64,000 nt of DNA from Streptomyces thermodiastaticus (GCF_014656135.1 NZ_BNBV01000016.1:1-64000), one strand, 5' to 3'; counted from the first letter of the stretch, positions 32,872 through 42,662 are shown. A program made the numbers and translations. The notes: a model not told the origin generated them from the letters alone.

Positions 32872-33885
32872 ATGACCACCACCGGCACCTTCCGTCTGGC
32901 CACTGTACGGCTCGGCCGCGGCGGCCCGGCCGTGGGCGTCCAAGGACTGGGCTGCATGGGCATGAGCTTCGCCTACGGACCCACCGACACCTCCGAGGCC
33001 CGCGCCACGCTGGAACACGCCCTCGAACGGGGAGTGACCCTCTTCGACACCGCGGACGTCTACGGCGCCGGTGCGAACGAGGAACTGCTCGCCCCCTTCA
33101 TCGCCGCCCACCGCGACGACGTCGTGGTCGCCACCAAGTTCGGCATCGTCATGGACCCGCAGGACCCCACCCGGCGCACCGTCCGCGGCGACCGCTCCTA
33201 CGTGCGCGGCTCCATCGAAGCCAGTCTGCGCCGCCTGGGCACGGACCACGTCGACCTGTACTACATGCACCGCCGCGACCCCGCCGTGCCGATCGAGGAG
33301 ACCGTCGCGGCGATGGCGGAACTCGTGGCCGAGGGCAAGGTGGCCCACCTCGGGCTCAGCGAGGTGACGGCCGACGAGATCCGGGCCGCGGCGGCCGTCC
33401 ACCCGATCGCCGCCGTCCAGTGCGAGTGGTCGCTGTTCAGCCGGGGCGTGGAGGACGGCGTCGTCGCCGCCGTCCGGGAGACGGGCGCGGCGCTGGTGCC
33501 GTACTCACCGCTGGGCCGCGGCTTCCTGGCCGGGCTGTTCCACGACGCCGAAGAGGACCTGCACCCCGCCGACCTGCGCCGCATACTGCCTCGGTACACC
33601 GGTGAGGCCGCACGGTCCAACCAGGCACTGCTGTCGCCTCTGCGCCACGTCGCCCGCAGGCACGGCGCCACCCTCGGCCAGATTGCCTTGGCCTGGGTCC
33701 ATCACCAGGCGGCCAGACACGGACTGCCCGTCGTCCCCATCCCCGGGACGCGCCGTCCCCAGCGGGTGGCCGAGAACACCGCCGCCACCCGCATCGCCCT
33801 CACCCCCGACGACCTGTCCCTCCTTGATCCGCTGGCGGCCCAGGTCGTCGGAGCGCGCTACCCGGGGACGCTCGCACCGTCCTGA
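32872..33885 (+). CDS. Aldo/keto reductase
   Basis: 337 residues, NADPH-dependent TIM-barrel reductase. Catalytic tetrad positions are visible: Asp in TLFDTADVYGAGANEELL, the Tyr in the same motif, Lys in VVATKFG and His in DLYYMHRRDP; the C-terminal cofactor loop is VVPIPGTRRPQRVAEN. Resembles the YajO/AKR13-like group. ATG at 32872 after ACAGGAG. Probably reduces a carbonyl in the same pathway as the P450, flavin enzyme and KAS III. Confidence 0.92.
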   Translation: MTTTGTFRLATVRLGRGGPAVGVQGLGCMGMSFAYGPTDTSEARATLEHALERGVTLFDTADVYGAGANEELLAPFIAAHRDDVVVATKFGIVMDPQDPTRRTVRGDRSYVRGSIEASLRRLGTDHVDLYYMHRRDPAVPIEETVAAMAELVAEGKVAHLGLSEVTADEIRAAAAVHPIAAVQCEWSLFSRGVEDGVVAAVRETGAALVPYSPLGRGFLAGLFHDAEEDLHPADLRRILPRYTGEAARSNQALLSPLRHVARRHGATLGQIALAWVHHQAARHGLPVVPIPGTRRPQRVAENTAATRIALTPDDLSLLDPLAAQVVGARYPGTLAPS

Positions 33886-33991
33886 GAACGCCGGGCACTC
33901 GGTGCGGCACCAGGCGGTGGCACCGCACGGCCACCTGCCGGACGCCCCCGGACCCCGCAGGTCGTCGGGCCCGGCATGAGCAAGAAACTGC

Positions 33992-34090
33992 TCAATCACC
34001 CTGGCCGGAAGAGACCTGGAGAGCCTGGTCCTGGTCGAGGAGGCGGAGCAGGTCGGTGGTGGAGGTGACGTTGGCCAGAACGTGTTGTGC
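33992..34090 (-). pseudogene. Possible 3' remnant of an unknown gene
   Basis: On the minus strand a short frame ending LLRLLDQDQALQVSSGQGD has strong third-position G/C bias and then stops, but loses coherence beyond about 34090, where homology to the duplicated gene begins. It looks like the tail of a gene cut off by the duplication. The remaining 33886-33991 shows nothing. Confidence 0.25.
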
Positions 34091-34114
34091 ACCTGCAGCC
34101 CGTAGGGTCGGAGC

Positions 34115-34804
34115 ATGACGAGTGCATTCAGCGAAGCGTTCCTCTGCGAGGCCGAGCGGCATGCCGCCTGGGGCGCGGCCCAGTTGGAGGCGCTGACCGC
34201 GTTCCTGCCCGACGGCCCCTGGGAGGCCGACCTGGAGGCCTGCCGGTACCGGCAGGGAGATGTCGAGATGCGCGTGAGTGTGCTCGGGACGTACGACGCC
34301 TCGGAGCAGTCCTGGATGTGGGGCTGGGCGAACCCGGGGCTGCGGGGCACGGAGGTGGTCGCCCTGTCCGCCGTCGTCGAGCGGTACGGGCAGGAGCACG
34401 GCATAGCCGAACTGACCGGGGGCTTCCTGGACCTGTCCGGGTTCGGCGACCCGCGCCGGGCCGCCGAGATGCTCGCCTTCACCGGCATGGGGGTGGCCGG
34501 CGCACCCGGTTACATCGGCGCCCCGGCGGGGCCGGCCACTCAGGTGTACTTCCTGCCGGACGACCCCCAGGTGCCGCGCGCCGGGCTGGACGCGATCACG
34601 CTGCCGCGGATGCTCCTGACCGGCGCGCAGCTGATCGGGCACTCGGCCCGGCTCGTGGTCGGCGGCTACTTCGACCACCACGGCCTGCCGTACCACGGCG
34701 AGGACGACCGGATCGTCGCCGAACTGCCGAGCGGCGGGCCGGTCGTGGTGACGTTCGACGGTGCCGGACGGATCGGGGGAGTGAGGATCGGGGCGCTGTC
34801 CTGA
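34115..34804 (+). CDS. Conserved hypothetical protein (DUF6882-like), island copy
   Basis: 229 residues, soluble. Near-identical to the protein at 41860-42552: about 26 differences by hand alignment, and the flanks also match for some bases before the ATG and past the stop. Features: N-terminal helical FLCEAERHAAWGAAQLEAL, aromatic motif SWMWGWANPGLRGTEV, and a repeat-like YFLPDDPQVP. The WANP motif suggests DUF6882, from memory. No enzyme motif. Copies inside and outside the island point to a duplication. Confidence 0.75.
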   Translation: MTSAFSEAFLCEAERHAAWGAAQLEALTAFLPDGPWEADLEACRYRQGDVEMRVSVLGTYDASEQSWMWGWANPGLRGTEVVALSAVVERYGQEHGIAELTGGFLDLSGFGDPRRAAEMLAFTGMGVAGAPGYIGAPAGPATQVYFLPDDPQVPRAGLDAITLPRMLLTGAQLIGHSARLVVGGYFDHHGLPYHGEDDRIVAELPSGGPVVVTFDGAGRIGGVRIGALS

Positions 34805-34872
34805 GTGAGCCGGGAACCTCGTGTTTGCGGCCTGGGAGACCACCCCACGGCCGCCGCCTTCGGTACGGACAC

Positions 34873-35027
34873 ACGGGTAGGACCCGATACGCTTCTTCAC
34901 CTGGGAAGTGCTTCTTTCCTCGCAACCAACAGGACCTTCGACAAGTCCCATCGTTGCAGGTCAGGAGCACTTTCCGCTTTTATGATCACGCCTCGGACAG
35001 CCCACCCCGTGAAAGCCCGAGGCTAGC
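34873..35027 (-). mobile_element. Probable remnant end of an insertion sequence
   Basis: This AT-richer stretch ends in CCCGTGAAAGCCCGAGGCTA, exactly where Rhs homology begins. On the minus strand a frame starts MLLTCNDGTCRRSCWLRGKK, which resembles the 5' part of a transposase region commonly seen in Streptomyces; this identification is from memory. It would explain the truncation of the rhs gene. Confidence 0.35.
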
Positions 35028-36917
35028 GCCTTCGATGCCGCCGGGCAACTGGCCTCACGACGTATGCCGGATGGCCGCACCTGGACATTCACCTACGACG
35101 TGGTCAGCCGACTCGTCACCAAGGACGTGGACGGTGCATGCACCACCTACGCCTACGACGCCGCCGGACGGCTGGAGCACGCCCGAACCGCCACTTCAGA
35201 GCTCACCCGGACCTACGACGCCGCTGGACGTGTCCTAGCCGAGACGGTCGACGGGCGCACCATGCGCTACCGGTACGACGCACTCGGACAGTGCACCGGA
35301 CGCACCACTCCCACCGGAGCGGTCAGCGAGGAAACCTGGGATGCCGTCGGTAACCGCACCGGCCTGCAACTGGGCCAGGCTCACCAGTTGGCCTTCGAAC
35401 ATGACCTGCTGGGCCGCGAGATACAGCGGATCCTCAGTGACCACGCCGGGATCACATCGCAGTGGGACGAGCTTGGCCACCTGACCAACCAGACGCTGCA
35501 TGCCGGCGATCGCCGAGTACGCGACCGGCACTTCAGCTACCGCGCCGACGGCATGCTGACCGGCATCACAGACCTCGCCACCGGCCGGGCCACGCAGTTC
35601 CAGCTGGACCCGATGGGCCGCCCCCTGACTGTCGCCAGCGGCTCTCAGCAGACCGAGGCGTACCGCTACGACTCGGCGGGCAACCAGAGCTTCGCCGACT
35701 GGCCAGGCGGCCCTGCCGCGCCGGACGCTGCAGGTGAACGTGCGCTGGAACGCACCATGATGCTGGCTGCGGGACGCACCACCTACCGCTACGACGAGGC
35801 CGGCCGGGTGGTCGAACGACGCAAGAAGCGCCTGTCCCATAAGCCAGACATCTGGCGCTACACCTGGGACCCGGAAGGCCGGCTCACCAGCTGCACCACC
35901 CCCGACGGCACCGTCTGGCAGTACCGCTACGACCCGCTGGGGCGACGCACCGCCAAATGTCGCCTCACTGCAGAAGGCCAGGTCGCAGAAGAGATCCACT
36001 TCTCCTGGGACGGCACCCGGCTGGCCGAAGAAGCCAACATCAGCACCGGCACCCTCGTGTCCTGGGAATACGACGGGTACCGTCCTGTGACCCAGTACGA
36101 ACGCAAGCCCCGTACTCAGGACGAGTTCGACACCCGCTTCTTTGCCATCGTCACCGACCTGATCGGTACCCCCACCGAACTCGTTGACGAACAAGGCCGC
36201 ATCGCCTGGCAGACCCGGACCACGGTATGGGGTACGACCGCTTGGAACACCAATGCCACCGCCTACACTCCCCTGCGGTTTCCCGGCCAGTACGCTGACC
36301 CGGAAACCGGGCTGCACTACAACTACTTCCGCCACTACGACCCCGAAACCGCCCGCTACACCTCGCCTGACCCCCTGGGCCTTGTCCCCGCGCCCAACCC
36401 CGTCGCCTACGTAGCCAACCCCCATGAGCAGTTCGATCCGCTCGGCCTGAAGCCCTGCGACGAGGACGACGTCACCTGGGGCGGGCGCGTCCGCTACCGG
36501 GAACTCGGTCCCGGCGGAAGGGCCCAAGGCGTCATTGCTACCCTCACCCGCAGCATGATGGGCGGAAAGACCGACCCGAGAGTCGACCCGGCCGGCTGGC
36601 AGAGCAACAAGGGATTCAACCGGGCTCACCTACTGGGGGCCCAGATCGGCGGATCCAATAAGGACCCGCGGAACTTTGTCACCATGCACTCCTACGCCAA
36701 CAGTCCCATGATGAGACGCTACGAAACCCAGGTACGCAAGGCTGTGGACAAGGGAGAGGTGATTGAATACTCCGTCACTCCCGTCTACAAGGGAGACAGT
36801 GTCGTCCCTGAAGGCGTCTGGCTGGAGGCACACGGCTCCGACGGATTCCAGTTCATGCCCAAAGGTGCAACCACGGGCACCAACCGCATTTACATCCCCA
36901 ATGAACCAAAACGCTGA
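35028..36917 (+). pseudogene. 5'-truncated Rhs/YD-repeat protein with C-terminal DNA/RNA non-specific endonuclease toxin tip
   Basis: Reading frame is open from 35013 and Rhs sequence starts at once (AFDAAGQLASRRMPDG), so the secretion/N-terminal part is missing; the first ATG is at 35064. YD repeats (YDAAGRLEHAR, YRYDALGQCTGR, YDEAGRVVERR) run to the core-ending motif YTSPDPLGLVP near residue 450. The variable tip after ANPHEQFDPLGL carries GFNRAHLLGAQIGGSNKDPRN followed by a conserved ETQVRKAV...YSVTPVYKGD block, matching the endonuclease NS_2 family of polymorphic toxins (His of NRAH as catalytic). Followed 17 bases later by its SUKH immunity gene. Possibly an orphan donor module rather than an active weapon. 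Confidence 0.82.
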
Positions 36918-36934
36918 GTGGAAGGACAGTTGAA

Positions 36935-37474
36935 GTGAACGAGCACGTACGGCGCCTGATCGACGTTCTGGGAGCGGACACATCAGGCGCACAGCAGCAG
37001 GACTGGTCCGGTATCGAGTCGGAACTTCAGGTGCGGCTTCCCGCCGACTACAAGGAGTTCATCGAGCAAGTCGGTGGCGGCAGGATCGACAGTTACCTGT
37101 ACGTCCTCGCACCGTCCTCTCCGAACCAGCACTACGACCTCACCAAACTGGCCGCCGAGCGGGAAGAGGCTTACGAAGACATCTTCGACTTCGAAGACAA
37201 ACCCGCCGAGCTCGAGCCGGAAGGAAGCCGTATCATCCCCTGGGGCACCACAGACAACGGCGAGTGGCTCTTCTGGCGGATCCTCCCCGGGCAAGAACCC
37301 GACGAATACGCTGTACTGATCAACGAAGCACGCGGGGAGGGCTGGGAATTCCACGAAATCGGATTCGCCCAATACTTGACTGCCGTACTGGAAGGCGACA
37401 TCCAGTCAGACATCTTGTCCTCGGCGTTTCCCGCTAGCCCGCACAACTTTGACAAGTTCACGCACACTCCCTAA
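36935..37474 (+). CDS. SMI1/KNR4 (SUKH) family immunity protein
   Basis: 179 residues, cytoplasmic. SUKH hallmarks: IESELQVRLPADYKEFIEQV GGG region near residue 30, IIPWGTTDNGEWLFWRI in the middle and acidic C-terminal half. Very acidic, as expected for a nuclease inhibitor. GTG start at 36935 after GAAGGACAG. Position directly behind the nuclease tip indicates it neutralises that toxin. A-richer codons than the chromosomal genes suggest transfer. Confidence 0.87.
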   Translation: MNEHVRRLIDVLGADTSGAQQQDWSGIESELQVRLPADYKEFIEQVGGGRIDSYLYVLAPSSPNQHYDLTKLAAEREEAYEDIFDFEDKPAELEPEGSRIIPWGTTDNGEWLFWRILPGQEPDEYAVLINEARGEGWEFHEIGFAQYLTAVLEGDIQSDILSSAFPASPHNFDKFTHTP

Positions 37475-37570
37475 CAGCGGCTAACACAATGAACTGTTTG
37501 AGCTGACCCCGGTTTCGTGGAGTCCCTGAAGCCAGGATTATGATCCTGGCCCGAAGGAGAACCACGAGCA

Positions 37571-37882
37571 GTGCCAGCACCACGTAAATACCCGGACGAG
37601 CTCCGTGAGCGGGCCGTCCGCGAAGTCCGCACCACCGGCTGTCCCATCGCGCACGTCGCCAGGGACCTGGGCATCCACAAGGAGGCCCTGCGCGGCTGGG
37701 TCCGCCAGGCCGAGGCCGACGCCGGTGAACGCGACGACCGGCTGACCACCGCCGAGCAGGAAGAACTGAGGCAACTGCGCCGGGAGAACGCGGAGTTGAG
37801 GCGGGCGAACGAGATCCTCAAAGCCGCGAGCGCGTTTTTTGCGGCCGAACTCGACCGTCCCCGGACGAGGCCGACCAGGTGA
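37571..37882 (+). CDS. IS3-family transposase OrfA
   Basis: 103 residues. HTH_Tnp_1 domain (YPDELRERAVREVRTTGCPI and HVARDLGIHKEALRGWVRQA) then a leucine-zipper helix (EEELRQLRRENAELRRANEIL) that dimerises OrfA with OrfB. Intact, with TTTTTT at 37836 as the probable -1 frameshift region for making OrfAB. Confidence 0.88.
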   Translation: MPAPRKYPDELRERAVREVRTTGCPIAHVARDLGIHKEALRGWVRQAEADAGERDDRLTTAEQEELRQLRRENAELRRANEILKAASAFFAAELDRPRTRPTR

Positions 37883-38667
37883 TCGAGCACCTCAAGGACA
37901 AGGGCCTCGGGGTCGGGTTCGCCTGCCGGGTGCTGGGGCTGTCGGAGTCGGCGAACTACGCCCGCAAGAAGCGGCCGAAGTCGGCCCGCCGGCTGCGCGA
38001 CGAGCAGCTCATGCCGCTGATCGAACAGGCCCATGCCGAGTCCGGCGGCACCTACGGCGTCCGCCGGATCACCCGCGCGCTCAAGCGCAAGGACAGCTGG
38101 GCCTGGAGGGCGTGATCCGCGGGCAGCGGCGGCGGACCACCGTGCCCGAGCCGTCGGCGCCCAGGCGCGGACATGACCTACGTGCGCACCTGGTCCGGCT
38201 GGGCGTACGTGGCGTTCGTCCTGGACGTGTACTCACGGATGATCGTCGGCTGGCAGGTCGCGAACCACATGCGCACCGAACTCCCCCTGGACGCGTTGGA
38301 GATGGCGTTGTGGAGACGCCGGATCAAGAAGGACTCCGGTCTCATCCACCGCAGCGACCGCGGGTCGCAATACGTATCAATTCGGTATACCGACCGGCTC
38401 GCCGAGACCGGGGCTTCAGCCTCGGTCGGCTCGGTCGCCGACAGCTGCGACAACGCGATGGCCGAGGCGCTGAACGGCACCTTCAAGGCCGAGCTGATCG
38501 AGATGCAAGGCCCGTGGCGGGACGTCGACCAGGTCGAGCGGGCGATCTTCCAGTGGGTGACCTGGTACAACGAGGGACGGCTCCACTCCGCCCTCGACTA
38601 CGTACCACCCGCCGAGTACGAACGCGACTGGTGGCGACAACAGCAAGCCACCCCGCAGTCCGCCTGA
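37879..38667 (+). pseudogene. IS3-family transposase OrfB, inactivated
   Basis: N-terminal part (VIEHLKDKGLGVGFACRVLG to YGVRRITRALKRK) runs into a premature stop at 38113-38115. Integrase-core sequence resumes in another frame at 38173 (MTYVRTWSGWAYVAFVLDVY), with second Asp in HRSDRGSQYVS and Glu in AMAEALNGTFKAEL. Comparison with typical OrfB shows two deletions, one removing about 40 residues and one just before the first catalytic Asp. No functional transposase can be made. Confidence 0.82.
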
Positions 38668-38703
38668 AACAAGATCCGCGGACTCTACGAAACGCGGGAC
38701 AGC

Positions 38704-39807
38704 TCACAGGGCCCTGGGGGCCAAGGACCAGGTCTCGCCGGTCTGGTGGACCAAGCCATGGCTCAAGAGCCGGTTCAGGGTTCGGTAGGCGGTTGCCCGC
38801 GAGACGGACGCTGTGACGACGAGTTCGCTGGCGGTCTGGTGGGGACGTGCATGCAAAGCACCGATCACCATGAGAGCGGAGCTGCCCAGAGCCTCGTGCG
38901 TGAAGGCGTCGTGCCCCATGAGGTTGCCGATGACGGTGGAATCGACGTCTGCACACAATCCCGTCTCAGGGGTGTTCCACTCCTCAAGTGCCGGGTCGGG
39001 GGGGAACTGAGTGGTACGAGATCGAGACTCGGGTGACTGAACGGCAGCACCAGATCCGTCGCCGAGGTACCAGGTCGAGCCTTCCCTGCCTCGTCCGACC
39101 TTCAGCCGGCGCAGCCATCCCGCAGGCACGAGAACGGATTCGTAGGCCTTTCGCAAGGTCTGCCGCGATACTCCTGCCTCTTCAGCTGTCTGACGTTCGC
39201 TGGCCGCGTGCAGGCGGCCACCGGCGATCTCCGCGAAGTTCAGGTGGGCACGAAGCACACGCAGTGCGGTCCTGCCTCGTTCGCCGCGCCATGGGGTGGT
39301 CTCGATACGGGCCCGCAGGGCCGCGAGGTCCTCGTAGGCCTGCTCGCGTGACTCGACCCGTGCCGTGCTACTGACCGCTGCGCAGGCGCTGTCCCAGACT
39401 CGACGGATGTACGACAGGGCGCGAGCCTGGCCCGAGCGCTGCGCTATGTACTGCGGATGCCTACCACCCTCGTGTTCCGGGTGCATGAGGAGCTGTGTGA
39501 GCTGATCAAGAGTTCCTCCACAACGTGCGACGTGGCAGGCGATGGCGGCGGTGACCCGGTGCCCGTGCTCGGACATGCCCTGGCGGTCACCGCGGCGTAC
39601 GACCTCTCCGTCACGGCCGAGCTTGCTGTAGCTGCCGGCGGCGTAGCGGCCAGTGAGGTCTCCGAGGAGGACCAGGTCGGCGGCGACCGGAGGGAGATGG
39701 GCGAGTCCCAGAGGCTTGGTGTGACCGCCTCTGACTGCCTCTGGACGGGGTTTTCCTGGACGCGAAGCCTTCTGTGAGTGCTGCGAACGGGGTACGTCGT
39801 ATGGCAT
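38704..39807 (-). CDS. HTH protein, possible replication-module protein of the island; 3' end set by the IS
   Basis: 367 residues. Central helical region (CHVARCGGTLDQLTQLLMHP, DLAALRARIETTPWRGERGR) is followed by two winged-helix-like segments: AEEAGVSRQTLRKAYESVLV and SVSRATAYRTLNRLLSHGLV with the wing HQTGETWSL. The composition resembles C-terminal parts of primase/replication proteins of Streptomyces integrative plasmids. Its stop TGA lies inside the IS right inverted repeat, so the true C-terminus was probably cut. ATG at 39807. Could instead be a regulator. Confidence 0.55.
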   Translation of the reverse strand: MPYDVPRSQHSQKASRPGKPRPEAVRGGHTKPLGLAHLPPVAADLVLLGDLTGRYAAGSYSKLGRDGEVVRRGDRQGMSEHGHRVTAAIACHVARCGGTLDQLTQLLMHPEHEGGRHPQYIAQRSGQARALSYIRRVWDSACAAVSSTARVESREQAYEDLAALRARIETTPWRGERGRTALRVLRAHLNFAEIAGGRLHAASERQTAEEAGVSRQTLRKAYESVLVPAGWLRRLKVGRGREGSTWYLGDGSGAAVQSPESRSRTTQFPPDPALEEWNTPETGLCADVDSTVIGNLMGHDAFTHEALGSSALMVIGALHARPHQTASELVVTASVSRATAYRTLNRLLSHGLVHQTGETWSLAPRAL

Positions 39808-40195
39808 GCTGGGGTCGTCTCGCGAAAGACATGGACGCCACCGAGGCCCGCTAAAACCACGGGTGGTGTCCGGAACCGACCTCCAATCGGTGCCAGCGAA
39901 GAGCCTCCAGGATGGCCGTCCTGGAGGCTTTCGTGTGCCTGGCTCCGGTGGAGGCAGGCATCCCCATCGCGGCTCGACCGGGGAGACCGTGAAGGAGTCG
40001 GAGTCGTCGGCCTGTCCGACTCCGGACTCCCGGGCCGCTCAGGCGGCAGGAGCAGAGGGGTTGCCTCTGGCTGCCTCTGAGCGACCCGGGTCGATCCGGG
40101 GTCGAATCAGAGCGATTTCCTCTGACTGCCTCCGATCGCCTCTGCAACCCGTCCTAGCAGGTCACAGCCGGTTCGCCCCACAAAGCCGCAGGTCA
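39727..40195. repeat. Cluster of short direct repeats near the right end of the island
   Basis: GCCTCTGACTGCCTCTG at 39727-39743, GCCTCTGGCTGCCTCTG at 40063-40079, CCTCTGACTGCCTCCG at 40119-40134 and a half copy GCCTCTG at 40138; also GCAGGTCA at 40157 and 40188. Together with no gene in 39808-40368, they resemble integrase arm sites or replication iterons of an attP/origin region. Confidence 0.5.
39902..39931 (+). terminator. Intrinsic terminator-like hairpin
   Basis: Perfect 11-bp stem AGCCTCCAGGA / TCCTGGAGGCT with loop TGGCCG, then TTT. No sense gene ends just before it in the island, so it may end an RNA from the repeat region or insulate the right boundary. Confidence 0.55.
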
Positions 40196-40210
40196 GAAGG
40201 GTGCTTCTGG

Positions 40211-40244
40211 AGAACCCGGCGTACAGCCCGACTCGTCTGCCGCT
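40211..40244 (+). repeat. Right attachment-like repeat, truncated rnpB duplicate
   Basis: Identical to 26124-26157. The match can be extended leftward as CTGGAGA with a 3-base gap. It lacks the rest of rnpB, hence is not a second RNase P gene. Confidence 0.85.
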
Positions 40245-40263
40245 TCCTGCGACTTTGCCACGG

Positions 40264-40295
40264 AAGGGCCTCTTACCTGCAGCGGAGGCCCTTTT
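40264..40295 (+). terminator. Original rnpB terminator
   Basis: AAGGGCCTC (40264-40272) pairs with GAGGCCCTT (40285-40293), followed by TT, in the position expected directly after rnpB. Homologous to 26180-26206; being outside the repeat core it should be the ancestral chromosomal copy. Confidence 0.75.
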
Positions 40296-40368
40296 CGCGA
40301 GGCCGGGACCAAAAAACCGCCGCCGGGCCGGCAATCGCCCGCCCGGCGATGTCCGGTGGGCCGAGAGG

Positions 40369-41595
<1,227 letters not shown>

Positions 41596-41641
41596 GGCTC
41601 TCCTTCGGTGCGCCCACACGGCGGCTTCGCATCTTGATTCC

Positions 41642-41657
41642 GATTGCTTACGCAATC
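41642..41657. promoter_or_regulatory. Palindrome upstream of the threonine synthase gene
   Basis: GATTGC-TTAC-GCAATC, a 6-bp inverted repeat 47 bases upstream of the GTG start in an AT-richer patch. Could bind an Lrp/AsnC or other amino-acid regulator. Confidence 0.4.
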
Positions 41658-41859
41658 AACCTGCGTCTCGCCCGGTGCATTCCCCACGGATCGTGTCCGG
41701 GCAGCCGTCCTGATCCCGTCCTGATCCTGTCCGGATGCCGGGCGGTCCGGGCAAGTCCGGTCAGGGCGGCGGCTTGCGGGACGGGGGTCTGTCCACCGAT
41801 TCGCATCGCGCGCACGTCCTCGAAGCAGTCGCTGTGGGAGTGGTCACTAGAGTCGGATC

Positions 41860-42552
41860 ATGACGAGTGCATTCAGCGAAGCGTTTCTCTGTGAGGCAGA
41901 GCGGCATGCGGCATGGGGTGCGGCCCAGTTGGAGGCGCTGACCGCGTTTCTGCCCGAGAGCCCCTGGGAGGCCGACCTGGAGGCCTGCCGGTACCGGCAG
42001 GGGGACGTCGAGATACGTGTGAGTGTGCTCGGGACGTACGACGCCTCGGAGCAGTCCTGGATGTGGGGCTGGGCGAACCCGGGGCTGCGGGGTACGGAGG
42101 TGGTTGCCCTGTCCGCCACCGTCCAGCGGTACGGGCAGGCGCACGGCATAAGCGAACTGACCCAGGACTTCCAGGACCTGTCCGGGTTCCCCGATCCGCG
42201 CAGGGCCGCCGAGATGCTCGCCTTCACCGGCATGGGGGTGGCCAAGGCCCCCGGCTACATCGGCGTCCCGGCGGGACCGGTCACACAGGTGTACTTCCTG
42301 CCCGACGATCCCCAGGTGCCGCAGGCCGGACTCGACGCGATCACCCTGCCGCGGATGCTGCTCACCGGCGCGCAGCTGATCGGGCATTCGGCCCGGCACG
42401 TCGTCAGCGGGTACTTCGACCACCACGGCCTCCCGTACCACAGCGAGGACGACCGGATCGTCGCCGACCTGCCGAGCGGTGGGCCGGTCGAGGTGACGTT
42501 CGACGCTGCCGGGCGGATCGAGAGGGTGAAGATCGGGGCCATTTCCTCTTGA
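41860..42552 (+). CDS. Conserved hypothetical protein (DUF6882-like), chromosomal copy
   Basis: 230 residues, paralogue of the island protein at 34115-34804 with the same first 32 residues and the SWMWGWANPGL motif. It has an extra C-terminal Ser. Lies outside the right attachment repeat, in the same orientation, which makes it the likely parent of the island copy. Soluble, function unknown. Several Streptomyces genomes carry such proteins near toxin-immunity genes, which fits the Imm49-like gene next door. Confidence 0.78.
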   Translation: MTSAFSEAFLCEAERHAAWGAAQLEALTAFLPESPWEADLEACRYRQGDVEIRVSVLGTYDASEQSWMWGWANPGLRGTEVVALSATVQRYGQAHGISELTQDFQDLSGFPDPRRAAEMLAFTGMGVAKAPGYIGVPAGPVTQVYFLPDDPQVPQAGLDAITLPRMLLTGAQLIGHSARHVVSGYFDHHGLPYHSEDDRIVADLPSGGPVEVTFDAAGRIERVKIGAISS

Positions 42553-42662
42553 CCTTGAGCCCGGACCACGTGTTTGTCATGTGGCAGGACCGGGCCGCCG
42601 TGGTCCTCGGCCGTCCTTTCCGGCGACGAGAGCGGCGCCGTAGGAGGTGAACGGCGCTCTCG

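Larger units (their letters stand above)
37499..38706 (+). mobile_element. Decayed IS3-family insertion sequence, 1208 bp
   Basis: Imperfect terminal inverted repeats of 26 bp: TGAGCTGACCCCGGTTTCGT at 37499 and its partner 38681-38706 (reverse TGAGCTGTCCCGCGTTTCGT), 4 mismatches in 26. Contains orfA and a broken orfB. No clear target duplication: flanks are CAA and CAG. The right repeat supplies the stop codon of the neighbouring leftward gene. Confidence 0.85.
26124..40244. mobile_element. Genomic island of about 14.1 kb integrated in rnpB
   Basis: Bounded by directly repeated 34-bp copies of the rnpB 3' end. Left junction restores rnpB; the right junction keeps a truncated duplicate plus the original terminator. 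Cargo: oxidative biosynthesis/transport genes, a Rhs toxin-immunity cassette, a dead IS3 element and an HTH/replication-like gene beside repeats near the right end. No tyrosine or serine integrase, Xis, or transfer gene was found, so it is probably a fixed remnant of an integrative element. Boundaries are firm; origin is inference. Confidence 0.78.

Noticed and set aside
39841..39900. tRNA-like sequence near the right island end
   Set aside because: No cloverleaf or GGTTCGAATCC-type T arm could be formed.
40201..40300. A second RNase P RNA gene
   Set aside because: Only the last 34-45 bases and terminator are present; the catalytic core is missing.
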